11,204 nt of DNA from Christensenellaceae bacterium. Its GTDB lineage: Bacteria > Bacillota > Clostridia > Christensenellales > SZUA-584. Below, piece after piece: positions 1-6,355 of the stretch (positions within the stretch are counted from its first letter, which is position 1; each line of letters opens with the position of its first letter). The DNA lies in contig JAAXZP010000291.1 of the NCBI GenBank assembly GCA_012719815.1, positions 1 to 11,204 of the forward strand, in the 5' to 3' direction. The notes under the pieces were generated by a model. That model did no database searches and was not told the DNA's origin. It saw nothing but the letters and a program-made list of their open reading frames with translations. A program made the position numbers and the translations under genes.

Positions 1-284
1 AGGCCCCGCCATATCTCATACAGCGTCACCAGCCACGGGAACAGCTCCATCCGCTGCACGACGGGAAGATTCCGCGTAAACGTCTGATACAGGTGATGGT
101 GCGTGTTGACCAGGCCCGGATACACAAAACAGCCAGAAGCGTCGATAACCCGGTCCGCTTCCATATTCTCGGTGCCGATATATTTGATTTCGCAGCCGTC
201 CACAAGGATATTGGCGTTCCACAACACCCTGTCGGCTTCGTCCACCGTAACGACTGCCCTTGCATTTTTGTTCAGCGTCGTCAC
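1..284 (-). CDS. Amidohydrolase, 8-oxoguanine deaminase-like (N-terminal 94 codons, 3' end outside window)
   Basis: Metal-dependent amidohydrolase of the TrzA/AtzB/8-oxoguanine deaminase group, which hydrolytically deaminates purine-like or triazine rings in the cytoplasm. The visible part has the small N-terminal beta-sandwich (about residues 1-58) and then the first metal motif PGLVNTHHHLYQT, followed by a stretch ending FPWLVTLYEIWRG; a loop of this kind follows the HxH motif in 8-oxoguanine deaminases. The remaining metal ligands lie beyond the left edge. The GTG start at 284 overlaps the guaD stop (GTGA) and has AGGGGAG about 8 nt upstream; the ATG at 265 is out of frame. It is the last visible gene of the xdh-guaD operon and is translationally coupled to guaD. 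If the assignment holds, the product from 8-oxoguanine would be urate. SsnA-type or chlorohydrolase-like function cannot be excluded from a third of the protein. Confidence 0.8.
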   Translation of the reverse strand, partial: MTTLNKNARAVVTVDEADRVLWNANILVDGCEIKYIGTENMEADRVIDASGCFVYPGLVNTHHHLYQTFTRNLPVVQRMELFPWLVTLYEIWRG

Positions 285-1585
285 ATCACCTGCTCCCCTC
301 TTACGTATTTCGCCTTGACGTGCCGGTCGTCCGACAGGTGCACGGCGCGCTCCAGCCTTTGCGCCAGCGTGAGCGGCGAATTCCCTATGATATCGCTGTC
401 GTCAATGACGACGGCGTCCATCTCATAGCCCGGCTCGAAGCTGCCAACGCTGCCCCAGAAGCTGCCGCCGCCCTTGGTGGCGATATAGAACGCTTCGGCC
501 AGCGTCAGCGGCGCCTGGCTCCGGTCCACCAGCACGGCGTACATCTTGGACGCCTGGATGGCGTCCGCCACCGCGCGGAACATCGAGATGGAGAATCCGC
601 CCGCCACGTCTGTGCCGAGGCCCATTTTAACGCCCTTGTCCAGCATCCGGCGCACCGGCGCAATGCCGCTGGAGATGTTGATGTTGGACTGGGGGCAATG
701 GACCGCCAGTACCCCGCGCTCACGGACCAAATCCATCTCGTAGTCAGTAAGGTACACGCAGTGGGCCATGATGGTCGGCTGCTGACCGAACAGCCCGCAG
801 CGGTCGTACACGTCGCTGTAAGTTTCGCAGTCCGGGTGCAGCTCTTTTACCCACTTGATCTCGTTGACGTTTTCCGACAGGTGCGACTGCACCGGCAAAT
901 TGTACCTTGCGGCAATTTCGCCCAGCGCCGTCATCAGCTCCGCCGTGCAGGACGGCACAAACCGCGGCGTAATGATGGGCTTCGTGTTGCGGTACGTCTC
1001 CAGCGAGCGGCGAACCCAGCTTTCCGTATCGGATATGGAATCGCGCGTGCTTTCCACCAGATAGTCCGGCGAGTTGCGGTCCATGTTGACCTTGCCCACA
1101 TACGTCACCAGCCCGGACTGCTCCAGCATATCCATCAGGATTTCCGTCGCCGGCACGTGCAGCGAGGCAAATATGGCCGCGCGCGTGGTGACGCCGGATT
1201 TCAAGGCAGCACAAAAAGCGCTGTAGGCCGCTGCGGCATACTCCAAATCGGAATACTTCTTCTCTTCGGCAAAAGCGTACTGATTCAGCCACGGAATCAG
1301 TTCCAGGTCCATGCCCATGCCGCGGATGGCAAACTGCGGCGCGTGCAGGTGCAGGTCAACCAACCCCGGTATGATGAGGCTGTCGCCGTAATCCCGGACC
1401 TCCGAGCCGGCATAGCGCTCGGGCAGCTGCGGGAACACGCCGGCGACCACGCCCGCTTCGCTGACGAGGTACCCGTTCTCCACCGCCGTCAGCTCGCTGC
1501 CCGATGCTGCGTATATGATATTGCCTTTTAAAATCAGCGTATTTTTCAAAAATATCGCACCCTTCAATTCAGCCGTCGCGCTCAT
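281..1585 (-). CDS. guaD: Guanine deaminase
   Basis: Hydrolyses guanine to xanthine and ammonia, feeding the xanthine dehydrogenase encoded just upstream. The 434-residue protein is of normal length. Amidohydrolase metal ligands are visible: the HLH motif (H79, H81) in PGLVDLHLHAPQ, H235 in QSHLSEN, H275 in MAHCVYLTDYE and D326 in GTDVAGG. The segments KVNMDRNSPDYL and ITPRFVPSC correspond to guanine-deaminase segments (E. coli GuaD has KVMMDRNAPDYL and ITPRFAPTS). The ATG at 1585 overlaps the xdhC stop as ATGA and has no clear Shine-Dalgarno of its own, so translation is probably coupled to xdhC. That matters because xdhC carries a premature stop. An internal TTG 12 codons in, with GAAGGGTG ahead of it, could serve as an independent start. 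Its stop overlaps the GTG start of the next amidohydrolase. Confidence 0.93.
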   Translation of the reverse strand: MSATAELKGAIFLKNTLILKGNIIYAASGSELTAVENGYLVSEAGVVAGVFPQLPERYAGSEVRDYGDSLIIPGLVDLHLHAPQFAIRGMGMDLELIPWLNQYAFAEEKKYSDLEYAAAAYSAFCAALKSGVTTRAAIFASLHVPATEILMDMLEQSGLVTYVGKVNMDRNSPDYLVESTRDSISDTESWVRRSLETYRNTKPIITPRFVPSCTAELMTALGEIAARYNLPVQSHLSENVNEIKWVKELHPDCETYSDVYDRCGLFGQQPTIMAHCVYLTDYEMDLVRERGVLAVHCPQSNINISSGIAPVRRMLDKGVKMGLGTDVAGGFSISMFRAVADAIQASKMYAVLVDRSQAPLTLAEAFYIATKGGGSFWGSVGSFEPGYEMDAVVIDDSDIIGNSPLTLAQRLERAVHLSDDRHVKAKYVRGEQVM

Positions 1586-2082
1586 TCGGCCGGCATCGGC
1601 TTGCCCAGACGCTTATACATCGTCTTTTTGACGGCCCTTATGATATTCTCGTAGCCGGTGCAGCGGCACAGGTGGCCGCTCAGCAGTTTCCGCAGCTCGT
1701 CGTCGGTATACTCCTTGCCGCTTTCCAGTATCTCCACCGCCGACATGATAACACCCGGCGTGCAGAAGCCGCACTGCACCGCCGCTTCGTCGATGAACGC
1801 CTGCTGGATGTCGCTCAGTTCGCCGTTGGGGCCGAGCAGGCTCTCCAGCGTGCGGACCTTTTTGCCCCGCACCCACACCGCGAGATAAATGAAGGAGTTG
1901 TAGCACTCGCCTTAGATGAGCACGTTGCAGGCTCCGCACTCCCCGACTTCGCAGCCTTTCTTGACGGAGGTCATGCGGAAATCGTTGCGCAGCAAATCCG
2001 TGAGAGAGGCGCGCGCGTCCACCATGCAGGAGACGTCTTTTCCGTTCAGATTGAATTCCACCAGCCGGTATTGATCTTTCAT
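1582..2082 (-). pseudogene. xdhC: Xanthine dehydrogenase [2Fe-2S] subunit, interrupted by an in-frame TAA
   Basis: Small iron-sulfur subunit that would carry electrons from the molybdenum centre of XdhA to the FAD of XdhB. Read from ATG 2082 (GGAGGTGA just upstream, overlapping the xdhB stop as TGATG), the frame runs 166 codons to a TGA at 1582 but contains a TAA at codon 57 (1912-1914). Both sides are clearly family sequence: the N-terminal ferredoxin domain with C44, C49 and C52 in GCEVGECGAC, and the C-terminal helical domain with C104/C107 (CGFCTPG) and C139/C141 (CRCTG). There is no frameshift. The residue expected at codon 57 is Asp or Glu. A second lesion is at codon 64: the fourth ferredoxin-cluster Cys (SC in E. 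coli XdhC) is Phe. A GTG at 1878 could restart translation, but the product would lack the first cluster domain. Either a recently damaged gene or base errors in this stretch; as written, no complete subunit is made. Confidence 0.85.
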
Positions 2083-2963
2083 CAGAGCTCACCTCCACAG
2101 CGTTTCACCGATTCGATCAGGGCGCGCCTGGCCAGTTCGACCGCAATGTGCTGGCGGAAAGCCTTGGCGGCGCGCCAGGAATCGCGCGGCCTGATGTCTT
2201 TGATCACGGCGCTGCTGAAAGCCTCGACAGTATCCATGGCAACAGGCTTGCCGTTCGCCTCGGCTTCGGCGGAAGGCGCGCGCATGGGCACCGGCCCCGC
2301 CACGCCGTAAGCGATGCGCACGCGCTCGAAAGTGCGCTTATCCGGCGACAGGCGAACGTTGACGGAACAGTTCAGCGTGGCGATATCCATCGCGTTGCGC
2401 ATGGCGTATTTGATGAAACATCCCTGGGTGTTCTCATAGCTTTCCTTCGGGATGATGATGGCCGTCTGTATTTCGCCGGGGCGTATGTCCACCACGCCCG
2501 CCTTGATGTAAAAATCCCTGATGGGAATGCGCCTTATGCCATCCGGCCCGGTCAACTCGGCAATCGCCTCATACGCGTGCAGCGTGGAAGCGGAATCCGC
2601 GGAAGTAACGCCGTTACAGGTGTTGCCGCCAATGGTGGCGATATTGCGTATCTGCGGGCCGCCCACGGTGTCCACCGCCTCGCCCAGTACACTGATGTAT
2701 TTCTGTATGATCGGGTCGCGGGTGATGTGCGAGAAACTGGTGAGCGAGCCGATGCGTATCGCTCCGTTTTCATCCAGGCTTACGCCGCGCAGCTCGTCGA
2801 GCGTGTAGATGGATATCAGCTCCACCCCGGCGCGCTTGCCCTCCCGTATCTGAATCAGCACGTCGGAACCGCCCGCAATGATATGCGCCTCCGGATGCTC
2901 GACGCGCAGACGGATCGCGTGCTCCAGGCTTTCCGCTTCGTAGAGTTCCTTGATATCATACAT
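2082..2963 (-). CDS. xdhB: Xanthine dehydrogenase FAD-binding subunit
   Basis: FAD subunit of the heterotrimeric molybdenum hydroxylase; it passes electrons from the Fe-S subunit to NAD(P) or another acceptor. Its 293 residues match the usual size (E. coli XdhB is of nearly the same length). FAD-binding signatures are visible: IAGGSDVLIQIREGK near residues 29-43 and the pair GGPQIRNIATIGGN (101-114), with a downstream RNAMDIATLN segment typical of the CO-dehydrogenase flavoprotein fold. The ATG at 2963 lies 2 nt after the xdhA stop, with GAGGAGGAG inside the last xdhA codons as ribosome binding site. The stop overlaps the xdhC start by one base. No defect is seen in this subunit, in contrast to xdhC. 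Confidence 0.95.
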   Translation of the reverse strand: MYDIKELYEAESLEHAIRLRVEHPEAHIIAGGSDVLIQIREGKRAGVELISIYTLDELRGVSLDENGAIRIGSLTSFSHITRDPIIQKYISVLGEAVDTVGGPQIRNIATIGGNTCNGVTSADSASTLHAYEAIAELTGPDGIRRIPIRDFYIKAGVVDIRPGEIQTAIIIPKESYENTQGCFIKYAMRNAMDIATLNCSVNVRLSPDKRTFERVRIAYGVAGPVPMRAPSAEAEANGKPVAMDTVEAFSSAVIKDIRPRDSWRAAKAFRQHIAVELARRALIESVKRCGGEL

Positions 2964-2965
2964 GG

Positions 2966-5281
2966 CTATTTCTCCTCCTCTTGCCAGGGGTCGTGAATGA
3001 GCCCTTCCTCGGTGAAACGCTGGAACAGCAGATGCGGGTTCATCGGCAGCCGGTCGATCGCGACGCCGGTCGCGTTCAGTATCGCATTGCGTATCGCGGG
3101 CGCCACGGGCGTGGCCGGAGGCTCGCCCAGCGCCTTGGTGCCGAACGGGCTGGTAGGCTCCGGATTTTCCACAAACAGCGCTTTTAAGTGCGGATGGTCC
3201 AGAGCGGTGGACAGTTTATAGTCCAGCAGGTTGTTGTTAAGGGCCTTGCCCGTTTTGGGGTCGAACAGCAGCTGCTCGGAAAGCCCGAAACCGATGCCCA
3301 TCGACATGCCGCCGTGTACCTGCGCCTCTGCCAGCGCCGGATTGATCAGCTTGCCGCAGTCATGCACGTTCACGATGTTGGTGACCGTCGCCTTGCAGAG
3401 CGGAATGTCCACCTCCACCTCCGCGATGCAGCAGCCGAAGCTGTATGCGTTGCTGGTGATATGGTAGCTGGACTCGGCGGTGATGTGGTCGCTCTTCTTT
3501 AAGCTGTATATCACCTCGGTCGCCAAATCCGCCAGCGACATCAGCACGCGCCCGTCCGTTTTGCGGACGATGTTGCTGTCCACGACGTCTAGGTTCGTGA
3601 CCGCCATGCGCGTCAGTTCGCTCGCGTGCGAGAGTATTTTCTCCTTGAGAATCTTACCGGTCTGCGTGATGGAAAAGCCGCACACATACGTCTGGCGCGA
3701 CGCGTAGCACCCAAGGCCGTACGGCGTGACGTCGGTGTCCTGAGTGGACACCACATGCACGTCGCGGTAGTCTTTCAGGCCCACCACTTCCGCCGCCATC
3801 TGCGCAAACGCCGTGTCCGCGCCTTGGCCGATCTCCGTTTCGCCCACCTGCAGCTGAATGGTGCCGTCTTCGTTCAGCACCATGCGGCAGGACGAGTGCT
3901 CCAGCGAAATGGGCCACACCGCGGTGTTGTACCAGAAGCAGGATATGCCGATTCCCTTGCGTATCGGGCCGGTCTGCTTCTTGTACTCCTCAAACTTCCT
4001 CCGATAGTCCATGTACTCAATCGCCTTGTCGAGGCACTGGTTGAAGCTGTCGTAGTAATTCTCATTTTTTGAGAAATTGTCCCTGAAGCCCTGCGGCATC
4101 AGATTCTTACGGCGGAATTCTTCCGGATCCATGCCCAGCGCCCGGCACACGTCGTCAGTATGGCTTTCCACCGCGAACATCGCCTGCGGTATGCCGTAGC
4201 CGCGCATCGCTCCGGCGGCAGGCTTGTTGGTGTAGACAGTGTAGGCGTCGCACTGCACATTGGGACACGGATACATCTGGGGGAACGCGCCCATACCCTT
4301 CGCCACAATGGAATGACCGTGAGACGCATATGCGCCCTGGTCGGAAAACGCTTCCAGCTTGCGGGCGACATACGTGCCGTCCGGCCGCACCCACGATACG
4401 ATGTGCGAACGTATGGAGTGGCGGACACGGTTGCTGACAAACGTGTCCTCGCGCGGCACGTCGATTTTGACCAGACGGCCGCCCAGCTTCATCGAGATAA
4501 ACGCCACCAGCGGCTCATACAGTGCATCCTGCTTGTTGCCGAAACCGCCGCCGATATACGGCTTGATGATGCGCACCTTGCCCCACGGAATGCCCAGCGC
4601 CTGCCCCACGATGCGCCTGATGATGTGCGGTATCTGCGTGGACGAAACCACAACGATGCGGTCGCCTTCGCCGTAGGCGTACGCGATGAAATTCTCGATA
4701 TGGCAGTGCTGCACAACCGGCGTTTCATACCATTTGTCCACGCAGATAAGGCCCGGCTCCTTGATGGCTTCCTCAAAGTTGCCGATTCTGATGGACGTAT
4801 GCTTGAGTATGTTGTTCGGGTATTCCTCATGAAGCTGCGGAGCGCCTTCCTTCATTGCTTCCATTGGGTCCAGCACAAACGGAAGCTCTTCGTATTCCAC
4901 CTTAACGGCGCGAGCAGCCTTCACGGCGGCCACTTCGTTCTCCGCCACCACCGCGGCGACATCGTCCCCATAATAGCGCACATGGCGGTTGAGCAGCAGC
5001 CGGTCCGCGACGTCCTGGTGACCGGGATCGGTAGACCAGGGGTGCCCCGCAGTGGGGAACTTGATATCCGGCACGTCAAAACAGGTGAATATCTTCACCA
5101 CGCCGGGTATCTTCATCGCCTCGGTTACATCGATAGATTTCACATATCCATGAGCGATCGTGGAACGCACCACCGAAATCACAAGCGCGTTCTTGTCGCA
5201 TAAATCATCTGTATATTTGGCGCGTCCGGTCACTTTGTCGAACGCGTCCACTCTTGGGACGCTTTTTCCTACCTGGCTCAC
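2966..5281 (-). CDS. xdhA: Xanthine dehydrogenase molybdopterin-binding catalytic subunit
   Basis: Large catalytic subunit of xanthine dehydrogenase (hypoxanthine/xanthine hydroxylation at the molybdenum centre, cytoplasmic). From GTG 5281 it is 771 residues, close to E. coli XdhA, and aligns from PRVDAFDKVTGRAKYTDD to the end. Marker motifs (numbered from this GTG) are GGGFGNKQD (245-253), GAMRGYG, GETEIGQGADT and the catalytic Glu in GEPP (E720). The open frame extends upstream to 5464, but that stretch is riboswitch and terminator, so it is not coding. GTG 5281 is preferred because GGGGGA lies about 8 nt ahead; ATG 5299 is in frame with only a weak GGA. First gene of the xdhABC-guaD-deaminase operon and the direct target of the upstream riboswitch. 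XdhA proteins of selenium-dependent purine clusters belong to this branch, but a labile selenium ligand cannot be read from sequence. Confidence 0.95.
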   Translation of the reverse strand: MSQVGKSVPRVDAFDKVTGRAKYTDDLCDKNALVISVVRSTIAHGYVKSIDVTEAMKIPGVVKIFTCFDVPDIKFPTAGHPWSTDPGHQDVADRLLLNRHVRYYGDDVAAVVAENEVAAVKAARAVKVEYEELPFVLDPMEAMKEGAPQLHEEYPNNILKHTSIRIGNFEEAIKEPGLICVDKWYETPVVQHCHIENFIAYAYGEGDRIVVVSSTQIPHIIRRIVGQALGIPWGKVRIIKPYIGGGFGNKQDALYEPLVAFISMKLGGRLVKIDVPREDTFVSNRVRHSIRSHIVSWVRPDGTYVARKLEAFSDQGAYASHGHSIVAKGMGAFPQMYPCPNVQCDAYTVYTNKPAAGAMRGYGIPQAMFAVESHTDDVCRALGMDPEEFRRKNLMPQGFRDNFSKNENYYDSFNQCLDKAIEYMDYRRKFEEYKKQTGPIRKGIGISCFWYNTAVWPISLEHSSCRMVLNEDGTIQLQVGETEIGQGADTAFAQMAAEVVGLKDYRDVHVVSTQDTDVTPYGLGCYASRQTYVCGFSITQTGKILKEKILSHASELTRMAVTNLDVVDSNIVRKTDGRVLMSLADLATEVIYSLKKSDHITAESSYHITSNAYSFGCCIAEVEVDIPLCKATVTNIVNVHDCGKLINPALAEAQVHGGMSMGIGFGLSEQLLFDPKTGKALNNNLLDYKLSTALDHPHLKALFVENPEPTSPFGTKALGEPPATPVAPAIRNAILNATGVAIDRLPMNPHLLFQRFTEEGLIHDPWQEEEK

Positions 5282-5326
5282 AACACGTTCCCCCTTCATC
5301 ACATTTTTCCGTTTCAGTCCTAGTCT

Positions 5327-5432
5327 AAAAAACCCCGGGCTAAAAAAGATACGCTTTGAGATTTCAGGCCGACCGGCCCGCATTATCGGGCTGCGGCACA
5401 ACTTCTCAACCTGTATCTCTTGTAGCCTGGGG
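5327..5432 (-). terminator. Riboswitch-controlled intrinsic terminator ahead of xdhA
   Basis: In the minus-strand RNA, 5432-5404 can pair in one continuous register with 5361-5333 (paired positions sum to 10765): 29 positions with five mismatches and one G-U. The base is CCCC against GGGG, followed directly by a U6 tract at 5332-5327. The 42-nt apical part folds further: GCCCG/CGGGC around ATAATG, then a self-complementary GGCC repeat. The 5' strand of the stem contains the 3' strand of aptamer P1, the J3/1 junction and the end of P3. Terminator and aptamer therefore cannot coexist, and the ligand-bound form should allow read-through into xdhA. Pairing was worked out by hand and no folding energy was computed. 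Confidence 0.8.
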
Positions 5433-5487
5433 CAATTTACGGTTGCCTGTAGAGACATCCACACCGATTAGTGGACTTATACAAGAG
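5417..5487 (-). promoter_or_regulatory. Purine (guanine-class) riboswitch aptamer, variant J3/1
   Basis: Three-way junction matching the purine riboswitch. P1 is 5487-5480 with 5424-5417 (8 bp, all Watson-Crick). J1/2 is UAA (5479-5477). P2 is 5476-5471 with 5462-5457, and loop L2 ends in GG (5465-5464). J2/3 reads GUCUCUAC (5456-5449), fitting the conserved UNUCUAC core. P3 is GGCAA/UUGCC around an L3 of CCGUAAA (5442-5436), whose CC can pair with the L2 GG as in the known loop-loop contact. The nucleotide just before the 3' strand of P1 is C5425, the position that selects guanine-type ligands over adenine. Departures from consensus are a J3/1 of about five nucleotides (CAGGC) instead of two, an A-C mismatch at the base of P3, a G-U at the base of P2 and a six-nucleotide L2. 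Ligand not established; guanine, xanthine or a related oxopurine is likely. Confidence 0.87.
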
Positions 5488-5490
5488 CAT

Positions 5491-5522
5491 AAAGCTGCCG
5501 ATAGAATCATCTGCACAGCTTT
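5491..5522 (-). other. Leader hairpin upstream of the riboswitch
   Basis: In the minus-strand RNA, AAAGCUG (5522-5516) is complementary to CAGCUUU (5497-5491), a 7-bp stem with an 18-nt loop ending three nucleotides before aptamer P1. It may insulate or stack on P1. No known element is recognised in the loop. Confidence 0.4.
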
Positions 5523-5544
5523 ACATATTCTGTTGTTATTTAAA

Positions 5545-5573
5545 ATTTTATCAACCCGCATAGAAAAAGTCAA
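5545..5573 (-). promoter_or_regulatory. Sigma-70-type promoter of the xdh operon
   Basis: On the minus strand there is a TTGACT -35 box (5573-5568), a 17-nt spacer and a TAAAAT -10 box (5550-5545) preceded by TGA, giving an extended -10. Transcription should start near 5538, about 50 nt before the riboswitch aptamer and about 250 nt before the xdhA start. Box quality and spacing make this the best promoter in the window. Confidence 0.75.
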
Positions 5574-5588
5574 GTCGATTTCAGGATG

Positions 5589-5609
5589 AGCGCAGGCAGA
5601 TACTGCGCT
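5589..5609. repeat. Perfect 7-bp inverted repeat between regulator stop and xdh promoter
   Basis: AGCGCAG and CTGCGCT flank a 7-nt spacer. The repeat lies 16 nt after the regulator stop codon and about 15 nt upstream of the xdh -35 box. On the minus strand no T-run follows it, so it is a poor intrinsic terminator. It could be a binding site for the adjacent YheO/DauR-type regulator, or a simple 3' hairpin of the regulator mRNA. Confidence 0.5.
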
Positions 5610-5625
5610 AAAATACGCGCCCTTT

Positions 5626-6267
5626 TCAGACTTTCCCATTCTCTTTCACGTCGATATAGGTGTAAAGAGTAAACTTGGAGATGCCAAAATACTTGGACAC
5701 CTTGTCGCCGGATTTCGTGATGAGAAAAGCGCCTTTATCCTGCAGGAACCGTATGGCCCGTATCTTGTCCTCGCGGTTCATCTGCGACACCGGTTTATTG
5801 ACCAGCCGCACCGCCTGCTCGATGAGGTCGTCCAAAAGCCCGTTCACGCTCTTGGTGATAACCTCCGGCTTTTCGTCATTGCGGGTGCCGGTCAGCGATT
5901 TTAGCGCATGCTCCGTCATGATGAAATTGGAGATATCAAAATTGATGGCAAAGATGCCGATTACCTTGCCGTCGTTGTCGCGGATATATATCGTGGTGGA
6001 CTTGAGCATCCGCCCGTCTTCCGTCGGCGTGAGATACCCGATCCTGTCCTTTAACTCCTCCGGCTTTTTATTGCGCGCTTCCAGTACCACATGCGAGGCC
6101 CCGTCCCCGACTTTGCGGCCCGTTACATGGCCGTTTTCGATATAGATGATGGTATGCTCCTCATCCTGGGTGAGGTCGTGTATAACAACCTCGCAATTCT
6201 CGCCGAAATGACCGGTTATGCCCTGAGCCAGCTGTATCCAGAAAGGTGTCAGAAAAGCCTTATCCAT
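5626..6267 (-). CDS. YheO/DauR-type transcriptional regulator (PAS-like domain plus HTH)
   Basis: Probable DNA-binding regulator with an N-terminal YheO-like PAS sensor and a C-terminal DauR-type helix-turn-helix. From ATG 6267 it is 213 residues, usual for the family. The sensor half begins with GENCEVVIHDL, a hallmark start of YheO domains, and continues through YIRDNDGKVIGIFAINFD. The last about 50 residues (REDKIRAIRFLQDKGAF, then KVSKYFGISKFTLYTYI) form the HTH. An ATG 14 codons upstream (6309) is in frame, but AGAAGG lies 7 nt ahead of 6267 and the family begins near there. The gene follows sdaAA after 88 nt with no visible terminator, so it is probably co-transcribed with the serine dehydratase genes. 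Known DauR-type proteins respond to amino acids; a ligand here (diaminopropionate, serine or a purine intermediate) is conjecture. Targets may be its own operon or the downstream xdh operon. Confidence 0.85.
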   Translation of the reverse strand: MDKAFLTPFWIQLAQGITGHFGENCEVVIHDLTQDEEHTIIYIENGHVTGRKVGDGASHVVLEARNKKPEELKDRIGYLTPTEDGRMLKSTTIYIRDNDGKVIGIFAINFDISNFIMTEHALKSLTGTRNDEKPEVITKSVNGLLDDLIEQAVRLVNKPVSQMNREDKIRAIRFLQDKGAFLITKSGDKVSKYFGISKFTLYTYIDVKENGKV

Positions 6268-6355
6268 GCGTGCACCTTCTTTAACGGTATCCAAAACTGC
6301 ATTTGTCATCTGATTCTGTATCCTCTATTGACATTCCCCATGATGCCGTTTCCAA

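Noticed and set aside
260..1531. Long plus-strand open frame opposite guaD (and similar ones at 2148-2996 and 4160-5203)
   Set aside because: They lie antisense to well-supported genes in GC-rich DNA, have skewed His/Arg/Ala composition, and have no motifs or ribosome binding sites. They are shadows of the coding strand.
1912..1914. Recoding of the xdhC internal stop as selenocysteine
   Set aside because: The codon is TAA, not TGA, and the position normally holds Asp/Glu rather than Cys, so selenocysteine insertion does not apply.
5282..5464. N-terminal extension of xdhA to an ATG at 5464
   Set aside because: This start lies inside P2/L2 of the aptamer and the extension translates the terminator. 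XdhA family alignment begins near 5281-5250, and a good Shine-Dalgarno is found only ahead of GTG 5281.
5406..5639. Minus-strand 77-codon open frame from ATG 5639
   Set aside because: It overlaps the end of the regulator gene, the xdh promoter and the riboswitch, resembles no family I recognise, and has no convincing ribosome binding site. Its apparent sequence is explained by the regulatory leader.
6268..6309. Regulator start at ATG 6309
   Set aside because: The nearest purine-rich site is about 12 nt away, and the 14 extra residues precede the conserved family start. ATG 6267 has AGAAGG at proper spacing.
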